Both the position numbers and the translations under genes were made by a program. Below the pieces are notes generated by a model. That model worked only from the letters and a program-made list of their open reading frames with translations. It did no database searches and was not told the DNA's origin. Of a stretch of DNA of 64,000 bases, positions 23,918 to 32,212 are shown one piece after another; the stretch's first letter is position 1; each line of letters opens with the position of its first letter. The stretch is from Catenibacillus sp964565805. Lineage in GTDB: Bacteria; Bacillota; Clostridia; Lachnospirales; Lachnospiraceae. The stretch is taken from positions 67,270 through 131,269 of the forward strand of contig CAZMGH010000002.1 of the NCBI GenBank assembly GCA_964565805.1, read 5' to 3'.

Positions 23918-24871
23918 ATGGAATACTATTTCGCCCCATTAGAGGGGATTACCAATCATATTTTCCGGAGGATCCATAAAAAACATTTCCCTGGAATAAG
24001 TAAATATTTTGCTCCATTTATTTCTCCCAATCAGAGCAAAAAGGTGATGACCCGGGAAATGAGGGATCTTTTGCCTGAAAATAATGAGGAACTTGTCCTT
24101 GTGCCTCAGATTTTGACCAACAATGCCCAGGACTTTATAAATACTGGCAAAAAGCTGAAGCAGCTGGGCTATACAGAGATAAACCTGAACCTGGGGTGTC
24201 CTTCAGGGACTGTGGTGGCTAAAAATAAGGGTTCCGGATTTCTTGCGTTTCCCGAAGATCTGGATCATTTTTTGGAAGACATCTATAGTGGCTCAGATAT
24301 GAAGATTTCTGTGAAAACCCGTCTTGGAAAGACTCAGGGAGATGAATTTTACCGGCTTTTGGAAATTTATAATAAATATCCCATGGAGGAACTGATCATC
24401 CATCCAAGAGTCCAGGAAGATTATTATAAAAATCATCCTAAAATGGAATACTTTGACTACAGCCTTAAACACAGCAAAAATGTCCTGTGCTATAATGGGG
24501 ATCTGTTTACCTGTCAGGCATGTGAAGCTTTTGCCGGAAAATATCCTCAGGTAGACCGGATCATGGCCGGACGGGGTCTTTTAATGGATCCGGGAATGAT
24601 ATGGAAGCGGATACTTAAATCCCGGGGAGAGGATCCGGCGGCCTGCCAGGATCAGTGGAAAGATCGGATCATAGCTTTTCACAATGATCTGTATGAAGCT
24701 TATCAGCAGGCCGTGAGCGGGGAGCGGAATGTGCTGTTTAAGATGAAAGAACTATGGATCTATTTGATCCACAGCTTTCCGGGAAATGAAAAAAATCTGA
24801 AAAAAATCAAAAAAGCTCTTCACCTGGCCGACTATGAAGCAGCGGTGGACCGGATCTTCCAGGGATCATAA
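23918..24871 (+). CDS. tRNA-dihydrouridine synthase family protein
   Basis: FMN-dependent Dus-family TIM barrel reducing uridine in tRNA. It starts MEYYFAPLEGITNHIFRR, has NLNLGCPSG with the catalytic cysteine and VVAKNKGSGF, KISVKTRLG, LIIHPRVQEDYY and IMAGRGLLMDPG (FMN phosphate). 317 residues, usual length. It belongs to the divergent Dus group common as a second copy in Clostridia rather than to the nifR3-type DusB; the tRNA position is not readable. Monocistronic. Confidence 0.88.
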   Translation: MEYYFAPLEGITNHIFRRIHKKHFPGISKYFAPFISPNQSKKVMTREMRDLLPENNEELVLVPQILTNNAQDFINTGKKLKQLGYTEINLNLGCPSGTVVAKNKGSGFLAFPEDLDHFLEDIYSGSDMKISVKTRLGKTQGDEFYRLLEIYNKYPMEELIIHPRVQEDYYKNHPKMEYFDYSLKHSKNVLCYNGDLFTCQACEAFAGKYPQVDRIMAGRGLLMDPGMIWKRILKSRGEDPAACQDQWKDRIIAFHNDLYEAYQQAVSGERNVLFKMKELWIYLIHSFPGNEKNLKKIKKALHLADYEAAVDRIFQGS

Positions 24872-24942
24872 AAACCGGGGGGTTCGCCGCTGCAAAAGAC
24901 TTCCGGCGCCTTAAGAACCGGGAAGTCTTTTGCGCCGGTTTT
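24871..24942. terminator. Bidirectional terminator between dus and lacI-type genes
   Basis: Nested arms: AAAACCGG (24871-24878) with CCGGTTTT (24935-24942), and GCAAAAGACTTCC (24892-24904) with GGAAGTCTTTTGC (24921-24933). T runs on both strands. Confidence 0.75.
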
Positions 24943-25973
24943 CAGGCGCCTGGGCGCTTGCTTCTGGGAACAGAATTTCTCTTTACTAAAGATGTGGAAA
25001 CCTCCGTTTTTAAAGGCGGCTGACCGGGATTGCGGATCAGGGAGATCAGACGGCTGGCCGCGGTTTCTCCCATGTACTTCTTGGGAACATGGACAGTAGT
25101 CAGGTTTGGCTCGATCACACTGCTGATAGGCTGATTGTCAAAGCCGATCACCGCTATATCCTCGGGTATGCGCAGCCTGTGCTCCTTGAAGGCCTTAATG
25201 GCCCCTACGGCGATCAGATCGTTATCGGCAAAGTAGCAGGAGGCCAAAGGTTCGCTGCTCTTTAGGATCTCCATCATGTCCGCGTAAGCTCCGTCTACAG
25301 ATGGGGTCAGGTCATGGACAATGGACTGGGAGGCAGACATGCCGGCGCTGCGGATGGCCTTGTAAAAACCGGCAGACCGCTGGGAAAAGTTATAAATATC
25401 ATAGGCAGACCGAAGGTAGCCGGGTTGTTGGCTGCACTTTTGGATCAGGTAAGAAGTGGCCATATATGCTCCCTGAACATTATTGATCAGTACGCTGTCA
25501 CAGGCAATGGATTCAAAATAAGTATCCAAAAGGACTAAGGGGAAGGGCAGCTTTAAAAATGGCTTCAAATCCCGGTCCGTCATCTCGGTGCCAAGAAGGA
25601 TCATGCCGCAGCAGTCTGAACCTCGCATATCTTCCAACTGTCTTTGGATCACATCATCATCTTCATAAATATAGTTCACCTTCAGATTGTAGTCCTTATT
25701 TTTACATTCCAGGGAAATGCCCTCTGAAATCTGTGAAAAAAACGGTGTATCTGTCACCACAGCCCCATGTTTTTTATAAATGACCAGGTAGATCGATCCG
25801 GGGACCGGATGTTTTTCAGAAATCCTGGAAAAATCATAACCGTATTTTTCTGCTGTATCAAAAACAAGACGCCGGGTCGCGGTGCTGACGCCGGGTTTAT
25901 GGTTTAAGGCCATGGACACAGCGGCAGGAGAAAGATTCAGTTTTTTTGCCAGCTCCTTTGCAGTAATACCCAT
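24942..25973 (-). CDS. LacI family transcriptional regulator
   Basis: A 343-residue repressor with an N-terminal HTH (ITAKELAKKLNLSPAAVSMALN, hinge helix after GVSTATRRLV) and a periplasmic-binding-protein-like effector domain (AVIGFDNQPISSVIEPNLTTV). The ATG at 25973 follows AAAGGG by 8 bases; a GTG at 25982 is in frame. It is divergent from the sugar operon at 26261, so it most likely controls that operon through sites in the 287-base gap. The effector should be an intermediate of that pathway. Confidence 0.9.
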   Translation of the reverse strand: MGITAKELAKKLNLSPAAVSMALNHKPGVSTATRRLVFDTAEKYGYDFSRISEKHPVPGSIYLVIYKKHGAVVTDTPFFSQISEGISLECKNKDYNLKVNYIYEDDDVIQRQLEDMRGSDCCGMILLGTEMTDRDLKPFLKLPFPLVLLDTYFESIACDSVLINNVQGAYMATSYLIQKCSQQPGYLRSAYDIYNFSQRSAGFYKAIRSAGMSASQSIVHDLTPSVDGAYADMMEILKSSEPLASCYFADNDLIAVGAIKAFKEHRLRIPEDIAVIGFDNQPISSVIEPNLTTVHVPKKYMGETAASRLISLIRNPGQPPLKTEVSTSLVKRNSVPRSKRPGA

Positions 25974-26084
25974 CACATCCACCCTTTCTTTCGTTCATAG
26001 TATCATCGGTTCGTGTTCTTATAAAATCCTTTGAGACATTTTTCTAATATACAGTATGCCTGATTTGATTTGTAAAATCAATAA

Positions 26085-26246
26085 TTAAGTTAATAATTAA
26101 GTTAGATTTACTTAATATTATAATGAAATTAAGCTGAATTAGGGATATACTTAATTCGGACATTAGATAGAACGCACAAATAAATCACAAAACGAAAAAT
26201 AAATTCATGCATTTCGTTTATGTTTTAAAGGGAAATTCTATTTCCC
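26085..26246 (+). promoter_or_regulatory. Control region of the sugar operon
   Basis: Five AATTAAG-like boxes in about 80 bases (two in tandem TAATAATTAAGT, then CTTAATATT, AATTAAGC, CTTAATTC; about 26085-26157), TATAAT (26119) and TATACT (26146) as -10 candidates, an inverted repeat AAACGAAA-N14-TTTCGTTT (26190-26219), and a hairpin GGGAAA-TTCTA-TTTCCC (26230-26246) right before AAGGAG. The CG-centred inverted repeat is the best LacI-type operator candidate. Confidence 0.5.
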
Positions 26247-26260
26247 GGAAAGGAGCTAAC

Positions 26261-27661
26261 ATGAAGAAAATTAAGTTGGGCTATGCACCTACAAGAAGAA
26301 GCATTTTCAGCGCGCCGGATGCCATTAAGTTCCGGGGGCTGACAGCCGACCGGTTAAAAGAACTGGGCGTGGATTTTGTAGACATTACAGACATTAATGA
26401 AGAGGGACTTCTTTACGATGATAATGATGTGGACAAGATCGTTGCAAAGTTTAAAGCCGAAGGAGTAGATGGCCTGCTTTTGGCTCACTGTAATTTTGGT
26501 ACAGAATTTGTCTGTGCCCGTTTGGCTAAAAAGCTGGGTGTTCCGGTGCTTTTATGGGGACCGTTAGATGAGCGCCCGGATGAAAACGGCGTGCGTCTTC
26601 GCGATACCCAGTGCGGACTGTTTGCTACAGGCAAGGTGCTCCGCCGGTTCAGAGTTCCTTTTACATATCTGACCAACTGCCGTTTAAATGATCCGGTATT
26701 TGAGCGGGGCGTTAAGGATTTCCTTGCCGTATGTAATGTCGTTAAGACCTTTAAAAATATCCGTATCCTTCAGATTTCCACCCGTCCTTTTGAATTTTGG
26801 ACCACCATGTGCAACGAAGGAGAGCTTTTGGAAAAATTTAATATTCAGCTTTCCCCCATCCCTATGACTGAGCTGACCCAGCAAATCAAGACGGTGAAGA
26901 AAGATGCTGACCGTATGGCGAAGATGATGGCTTACATCGGCGAAACTATGGAAATTAAGATCAAGGAAAATGAAACCGAAATGGTGGCGGCCCTTGCCCT
27001 GGCTATGGAAGATCTTGTGGCTAAGTACGGATGTCAGGCCGCTGCGATCCAGTGCTGGAACGCGCTTCAGACAGAAATCGGCATTATGCCCTGCGCGGCA
27101 AACGCCATCTTAAATGAGCAGGGTATCCCGGTAGTATGCGAGACAGATATTCACGGAGCAATTACCGCTCTTATGGTGGAAGCCGCCGGTATGGGCGAGA
27201 AGCGCAGCTTCTTTGCAGACTGGACCATCCGTCATCCGGATATTGAAAACGGTGAGCTCCTTCAGCACTGCGGCCCATGGCCTGTGTCTGTAGCTAAGGA
27301 AAAACCACAGCTGACCTATCCGTTGGCCTTTGATCATCCGGGCAGCCTGACCGCTGAGGCAAAGCATGGAGACGTGACGCTCTGCCGCTTTGACGGAGAT
27401 AACGGGGAATATTCCCTTCTTCTTGGAACCGCCAAGGGGGTAGACGGCCCAACATGTATGGGAACCTACCTTTGGGTTGAAGTGGAAAATATTAAACGCC
27501 TGGAAGCAAAGATCGTAGAAGGCCCATATATCCATCACTGCGTCGGCATCCATAAAAATGTTGTGCCTGTTTTGTATGAGGCATGTAAATATATCGGGGT
27601 AAAACCGGATTTCTATGATCCTATTGAAGAGGATGTAAAGGCATATCTCCGGGGCGAATGA
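26261..27661 (+). CDS. L-fucose/L-arabinose isomerase-like protein
   Basis: A 466-residue protein of the fucose/arabinose isomerase superfamily, beginning MKKIKLGYAPTRRSIFSA. Segments: GLLLAHCNFGTEFV, a middle domain, IQCWNALQTEIGIMPC, and VVCETDIHGAITALM, matching the metal-site region of the isomerase C-terminal domain. The true substrate cannot be read; close relatives are annotated only as isomerase family. The ATG at 26261 has AGGAG 5 bases upstream. First gene of a five-gene operon under LacI-type control; presumed to make the ketose for the downstream kinase. Confidence 0.85.
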   Translation: MKKIKLGYAPTRRSIFSAPDAIKFRGLTADRLKELGVDFVDITDINEEGLLYDDNDVDKIVAKFKAEGVDGLLLAHCNFGTEFVCARLAKKLGVPVLLWGPLDERPDENGVRLRDTQCGLFATGKVLRRFRVPFTYLTNCRLNDPVFERGVKDFLAVCNVVKTFKNIRILQISTRPFEFWTTMCNEGELLEKFNIQLSPIPMTELTQQIKTVKKDADRMAKMMAYIGETMEIKIKENETEMVAALALAMEDLVAKYGCQAAAIQCWNALQTEIGIMPCAANAILNEQGIPVVCETDIHGAITALMVEAAGMGEKRSFFADWTIRHPDIENGELLQHCGPWPVSVAKEKPQLTYPLAFDHPGSLTAEAKHGDVTLCRFDGDNGEYSLLLGTAKGVDGPTCMGTYLWVEVENIKRLEAKIVEGPYIHHCVGIHKNVVPVLYEACKYIGVKPDFYDPIEEDVKAYLRGE

Positions 27662-27698
27662 TCCGCGGGGGGATGTAAACGGAAGGGAAGTGCAGGAT

Positions 27699-28526
27699 AT
27701 GAATTTAAACGCATTGGCATATGAGTTAAGACAAGATGTTGTAGATATTATCATGGCCGGGAAGAGCGGACATATCGGCGGCGATATGAGCGTTATGGAG
27801 GTTCTTGTAGAGCTTTATTTTGATCAGATGAACGTTGGTCCGGATATGGCAGATGATGAAGACCGGGATCTGTTTGTATTAAGCAAGGGCCATTCCATGG
27901 AGGCATATTACGCTGTCCTGGCTAAAAAAGGTTTCCTGGACAAAGAAGATATTCTTGCCCGTTTCAGCAAGTTTGGTTCTCCTTATATTGGCCATCCCAA
28001 CAATAAGCTTTCCGGCATTGAGATGAACTCCGGTTCTCTTGGCCACGGGCTTCCGGTTTGCGTAGGCATGGCTCTGGCGGCAAAAATGGACGGAAAGTCC
28101 CGCCGGGTTTATGTGGTCATGGGTGACGGCGAGCTGGCTGAAGGCTCTGTATGGGAAGGGGCTATGGCAGCGCACCAGTACAAGCTGGATAACTTATGCG
28201 CTGTTGTAGACCGGAACCGTCTCCAGATTTCCGGAAATACAGAAGACGTTATGGGTCATGATGATCTTCATGAACGGTTCAGAAGTTTTGGCTGGCATGT
28301 CATTGATGTGGCAGACGGAAATGACATTGGTCAGCTCCACGCTGCCTTTGAAGAGGCAAAGACCATTAAGGGACAGCCGACAGTGCTTATTGCCAATACA
28401 GTGAAGGGCAAAGGCTCATCCATTATGGAAAATAAAGCCGCATGGCATCACAAAGTTCCTACCCAGGAAGAGTATGATACGATCATGAAAGATCTTAAAG
28501 CAGCAAAGGAGGCATTGGAAGCATGA
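27699..28526 (+). CDS. Transketolase family, N-terminal subunit
   Basis: Thiamine diphosphate-binding half of a split transketolase. The 275 residues include SGHIGGDMSVMEVL, FVLSKGHS, GSLGHGLPVCVGMAL and the ThDP/Mg motif MGDGELAEGSVWEG, then KGKGSSIMENKAAWHHK. ATG 27699 is chosen; GTG 27690 is also in frame. It ends with ATGA overlap onto the C-terminal subunit. Split transketolases act either in pentose chemistry or in dedicated sugar routes such as apulose-4-phosphate transketolase; the operon context favours a dedicated route. Confidence 0.92.
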   Translation: MNLNALAYELRQDVVDIIMAGKSGHIGGDMSVMEVLVELYFDQMNVGPDMADDEDRDLFVLSKGHSMEAYYAVLAKKGFLDKEDILARFSKFGSPYIGHPNNKLSGIEMNSGSLGHGLPVCVGMALAAKMDGKSRRVYVVMGDGELAEGSVWEGAMAAHQYKLDNLCAVVDRNRLQISGNTEDVMGHDDLHERFRSFGWHVIDVADGNDIGQLHAAFEEAKTIKGQPTVLIANTVKGKGSSIMENKAAWHHKVPTQEEYDTIMKDLKAAKEALEA

Positions 28527-29458
28527 GTAAGATTGCCAATAAACAGATGATCTGTGAAGTTTTAATGGAAGCAGCAAAAACAGATAAAAATATCGTAGCC
28601 CTTTGCAGCGATTCCAGAGGCAGTGGTTCTTTTACCCCTTTTGCCAATGAATATCCTCAGCAGTTTGTTGAAACCGGCATTGCGGAGCAGGATCTTGTAA
28701 GCATTGCCTCAGGCCTTGCCAAGTGCGGCAAAAAGGCCTATGCTGTATCCCCTGCCTGCTTTTTATCCGCAAGAAGCTATGAACAGTGTAAGATCGATGT
28801 GGCTTACTCCAATACAAATGTAAAGCTCATCGGTATCAGCGGCGGCGTCAGCTACGGCGCCCTTGGCATGAGCCATCACTCTGCCCAGGATATTGCGTGT
28901 ATGAGTTCCATTCCAAATATGCGGGTATATATCCCCAGCGACCATCTTCAGACAAAAGAACTGACAAAAGCCCTTTTGCAGGATGAAAAGCCAGCCTATA
29001 TCCGTGTAGGCCGCAATGCGGTGGATCCGGTCTATGAGGAAGGCAATGTACCTTTTGAAATGGATAAGGCCACAGTTCTCTGCGAAGGAGATGATATAGC
29101 CATTATTGCCTGCGGGGAAATGGTAAAGCCGGCCAAAGACGCGGCTGCGCTTCTGGAAAAAGAAGGCATCCATGCTGCAGTTTTGGATATGTACTGTGTA
29201 AAACCTATGGATGAGGCTGCTGTGGTAAAAGCAGCGAAAAACGCTAAAGCAGTAATCACTGTGGAAGAACATTCGCCTTTTGGCGGACTTGGTTCCATGG
29301 TGGCCCAGGTGGTTTCCAGAGAGTGTCCCAGGAAAGTATGGAATATGTCCCTGCCGGATGCTCCCGTGATTACAGGAACTTCCCGGGAAGTATTTAACTA
29401 CTACGGACTGATTGCTGAAGGCATTGCCGCAAAGGCTAAGGAAATGCTTGTAGAATAA
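28523..29458 (+). CDS. Transketolase family, C-terminal subunit
   Basis: Pyrimidine-binding and C-terminal domains of the split transketolase, 311 residues. Evidence: RGSGSFTPFANEYPQQFVET then GIAEQDLVSIASGLAKCG (catalytic Glu region), SYGALGMSHHSAQDIA, YIRVGRNAVDPVYEE, and ITVEEHSPFGGLG. It starts within the stop of the N-terminal subunit (ATGA), so the two halves are made in equal amounts. The full enzyme transfers a two-carbon ketol unit from a ketose phosphate to an aldose phosphate. Confidence 0.92.
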   Translation: MSKIANKQMICEVLMEAAKTDKNIVALCSDSRGSGSFTPFANEYPQQFVETGIAEQDLVSIASGLAKCGKKAYAVSPACFLSARSYEQCKIDVAYSNTNVKLIGISGGVSYGALGMSHHSAQDIACMSSIPNMRVYIPSDHLQTKELTKALLQDEKPAYIRVGRNAVDPVYEEGNVPFEMDKATVLCEGDDIAIIACGEMVKPAKDAAALLEKEGIHAAVLDMYCVKPMDEAAVVKAAKNAKAVITVEEHSPFGGLGSMVAQVVSRECPRKVWNMSLPDAPVITGTSREVFNYYGLIAEGIAAKAKEMLVE

Positions 29459-29469
29459 AGGGGGCAGCC

Positions 29470-30951
29470 ATGTCAGGAAAATATATTATCGGCATTGATC
29501 AAAGTACTCAGGGAACAAAGGTCATGCTTTTTGACGAAAAAGGAGGGATCCTGGCCCGCAGAGACACCCCTCATCGCCAGATCGTTAATGAAAAAGGCTG
29601 GGTTTCCCATGATGCTGAAGAAATTTATCATAATACAGTGGCTACAGTGACGGCTCTCATTCGGGAAGAGGGCGTTGATACCGGCGCCGTTGCCGGTGTG
29701 GGGATCAGCAACCAGCGGGAAACATCCCTGATCTGGGATAAGGTAACAGGAAAGCCTTTAGATTATGCTGTGGTTTGGCAGTGCTCCCGGGCTGGAAATG
29801 TATGCGCCAGAGTCCAGGCTGCAGGAATGGCGGAGCCGGTTTATGAAAAGACCGGATTAAAGCTTTCCCCTTATTTTCCCGCGTCAAAGCTGGCCTGGCT
29901 TTTGGAAAATGTTCCCGGGGCAAAGGAGAAGGCTGCCTGTCATGAGGTATGCTTTGGTACCATTGACACATGGCTGATCTACTGTCTTACCGGCGGGAAA
30001 TCCTATAAAACCGATTATTCCAACGCATCCCGCACACAGCTGTTTAATATTTTTGACTTAAAGTGGGATGAGGAGATCTGCCGGGCCTTTGGCATAAATC
30101 CCGGGGATCTAGCCCAGGTGTGCTATTCAGACAGCTGTTTTGGGGAAACGGATTTTGAAGGATTGTTAGAAAATCCTGTGCCTATCCACGGCGTTCTTGG
30201 AGATTCCCACGGCGCCCTTCTCGGTCAGGGCTGCATCCGTCCTGGTATGATCAAGACCACTTACGGAACCGGATCGTCGATTATGATGAACATTGGCCAA
30301 AAGCCCATTCTTTCCACCCATGGGGTGGTCACTTCTCTGGCTTGGGGCCTGAATGGAAAAGTGGACTATGTGCTGGAAGGAAATATTAATTACACCGGAG
30401 CGGTCATGACCTGGTTAAAGGATGATGTGCAGCTGATCCAGAATCCGGGTGAGACTCAGGACTGGTGCTATAAGGCCCGCCCGGATGACCATTTATACTT
30501 TATCCCTGCCTTTACCGGTCTGGGAGCGCCTTACTGGGACAGCGAGGCCCAGGGGATGCTCCTTGGCATTAACCGGACCACAGGAAAAGCGGAAATCGTC
30601 CGTGCCTGTGTGGAATGTATCGCCTATCAGATCACGGATGTGATCCGGGCCATGAGCCAGGACGCGGGGATTCCGGTCCAGGAGCTGCGTGTCGATGGCG
30701 GTCCTACAAAAAACACTTATTTGATGCAGTTCCAAAGCGACATATTAAATGCCGACGTTTTAGTGCCGGATTCGGAAGCCCTTTCCTGCATGGGCGCAGC
30801 TTATGCGGCTGGCTTTGGACTGGGACTTTATGGTACAGGGATTTTTGACCTGTTAAAGCGAGAGAAATATGAACCTAAGATGGATGAGACTACCCGTTGG
30901 GATAAATATCAGGGCTGGAAGGAGGCCATCCAAAAGGTACTGACCCATTAA
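29470..30951 (+). CDS. FGGY-family carbohydrate kinase, GlpK-like
   Basis: A 493-residue FGGY kinase most like glycerol kinase: GIDQSTQGTKVMLFD (ATPase core), GISNQRETSLIWD, VVWQCSRAG, PYFPASKLAWLL, FGTIDTWLIYCLTGG, ASRTQLFNIF, GDSHGALLGQG and TTYGTGSSIMM. The GlpK glycerol contacts Arg83, Glu84, Trp103, Tyr135 and Asp245 are kept, but the Gln246 and Phe270 positions are both Ser, which would enlarge the pocket. It lies 11 bases after the transketolase with AAGGGGG upstream. It probably phosphorylates a small or branched ketose made by the isomerase. Confidence 0.88.
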   Translation: MSGKYIIGIDQSTQGTKVMLFDEKGGILARRDTPHRQIVNEKGWVSHDAEEIYHNTVATVTALIREEGVDTGAVAGVGISNQRETSLIWDKVTGKPLDYAVVWQCSRAGNVCARVQAAGMAEPVYEKTGLKLSPYFPASKLAWLLENVPGAKEKAACHEVCFGTIDTWLIYCLTGGKSYKTDYSNASRTQLFNIFDLKWDEEICRAFGINPGDLAQVCYSDSCFGETDFEGLLENPVPIHGVLGDSHGALLGQGCIRPGMIKTTYGTGSSIMMNIGQKPILSTHGVVTSLAWGLNGKVDYVLEGNINYTGAVMTWLKDDVQLIQNPGETQDWCYKARPDDHLYFIPAFTGLGAPYWDSEAQGMLLGINRTTGKAEIVRACVECIAYQITDVIRAMSQDAGIPVQELRVDGGPTKNTYLMQFQSDILNADVLVPDSEALSCMGAAYAAGFGLGLYGTGIFDLLKREKYEPKMDETTRWDKYQGWKEAIQKVLTH

Positions 30952-31007
30952 ACGAAACATTTCCTCGGCTTTTGCGGCCGGGGAGGATATACAGGAGGAG
31001 GTTTGCC

Positions 31008-31934
31008 ATGTTTGAATATGATTTTAAAGTGCCTGAGAAAAAGAAGATCCGTCTGATCGTCCACACAGACTGTAAAAATGAGGCAGATGACCAGTTTGCC
31101 CTGGCCCATCATCTTATGACCCCTAAATTTATGGTTAAAGGCATCGTGGCCGGTCATTTTGAAAAAAATCCTCAGGAATACGGACCGGGCAATACAGTTT
31201 ATGCCAGCCGGGATGAGATCTTTAAAGTATTATCCTTAATGGGCATTGAAGATGAATGTAAGGATAAGGTGTTTATCGGAGCCACAGGCCCCATGGCAGA
31301 TGAAAACACACCTATTGACTCTCAGGGCGCACGGTATATCATTGAAGAAGCGATGAAAGAGGATGAGCATCCTCTGTTTGCGGTTTTCCAGGGATGTCTT
31401 ACGGATCTGGCGTCGGCCATTTTGTTAAAGCCGGAGATCTGTAACCGGATGACAGCGGTATGGATCGGCGGCGGCAAGTACCCGGGCGGTGGACAGGAGT
31501 TTAATCTTTTCCAGGATATTAATGCCGCCAATGTAGTTTTTAAGTCCGCCATGCCCTTATGGCAGATCCCTATTAATGTTTATAAGCAGATCGCTGTATC
31601 CTTAACCGAGCTTTCACGCCGGGTAAAGCCCTGCGGCGAAATTGGCAAATATTTGTTTGAGCAGATGGTGGCCTTTAACGATAAATGCGCGGATATTACC
31701 TTCTGGCCTCACGGTGAAAGCTGGGGACTGGGAGATCAGGGCACAGTGACGGTCCTTCTGGAAGAGCGGGAGCGAATGAATTATGACTGGATTCCGGCGC
31801 CGGCGATTTCCAAAGAGATGATGTATATTCACGGCCAAAACAACCGCCCCATCCGGGTTTATCATACGTTGGACGCCCGTCTGACTATGGAAGATTTTTA
31901 TGCTAAACTGGAGCATAACTTTAAAAAAGATTAA
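31008..31934 (+). CDS. Nucleoside hydrolase-like protein
   Basis: A 308-residue member of the inosine/uridine-preferring nucleoside hydrolase superfamily. The calcium-site motif appears as VHTDCKNEADDQFAL instead of the usual DTDPGxDDxxAL, and the later EFNLFQDINAANVVF matches the family EFN-D motif; WIGGGKYPGGGQ is also present. ATG 31008 follows GGAGGAGG. Last gene of the sugar operon. It could cleave a glycoside or riboside that releases the pathway sugar; this is inference. Confidence 0.84.
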   Translation: MFEYDFKVPEKKKIRLIVHTDCKNEADDQFALAHHLMTPKFMVKGIVAGHFEKNPQEYGPGNTVYASRDEIFKVLSLMGIEDECKDKVFIGATGPMADENTPIDSQGARYIIEEAMKEDEHPLFAVFQGCLTDLASAILLKPEICNRMTAVWIGGGKYPGGGQEFNLFQDINAANVVFKSAMPLWQIPINVYKQIAVSLTELSRRVKPCGEIGKYLFEQMVAFNDKCADITFWPHGESWGLGDQGTVTVLLEERERMNYDWIPAPAISKEMMYIHGQNNRPIRVYHTLDARLTMEDFYAKLEHNFKKD

Positions 31935-32082
31935 AGTGTGCCCGGGGATTGCCAAATCGCCTGTTGGATCATACAGGTCCGCGTATTTGTGTACCAGTAC
32001 GGCATCAGGCGTCAGCCAGCGGAAACGGTTTTAGCTTTTGCAGGCTGATTTTGCGCAATTTTCTTAATTTGCTCATTTCTAG
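31935..32082. other. Non-coding stretch, possible coding remnant on the minus strand
   Basis: No gene. Read on the minus strand, 31942-32023 gives a protein-like stretch (RWLTPDAVLVHKYADLYDPT and on) that opens after a stop and runs into the antisense of the nucleoside hydrolase gene. It may be a remnant or chance. Confidence 0.25.
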
Positions 32083-32128
32083 ACATAAAAATGCCTGAAT
32101 CTTAAAAAAGAATCAGGCATTTTTATGT
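32083..32128. terminator. Bidirectional terminator between the sugar operon and fucO
   Basis: ACATAAAAATGCCTGA(T) pairs with ATCAGGCATTTTTATGT across an A-rich loop; T runs on both strands. Confidence 0.85.
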
Positions 32129-32212
32129 AAGATTTTACGTTTCAGGGTCAGGCGTCAAAAGACATTTCCCATGTGCGGGCACAGCCTTTATGACCTTCTG
32201 CCTCTGGAATGA

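Noticed and set aside
24897..24912. Shared CGGCGCCTTAAG in the rhaD terminator and in the loop of the 24.9-kb hairpin
   Set aside because: A 12-base match with a self-complementary core in two terminators is too short to call a repeat family.
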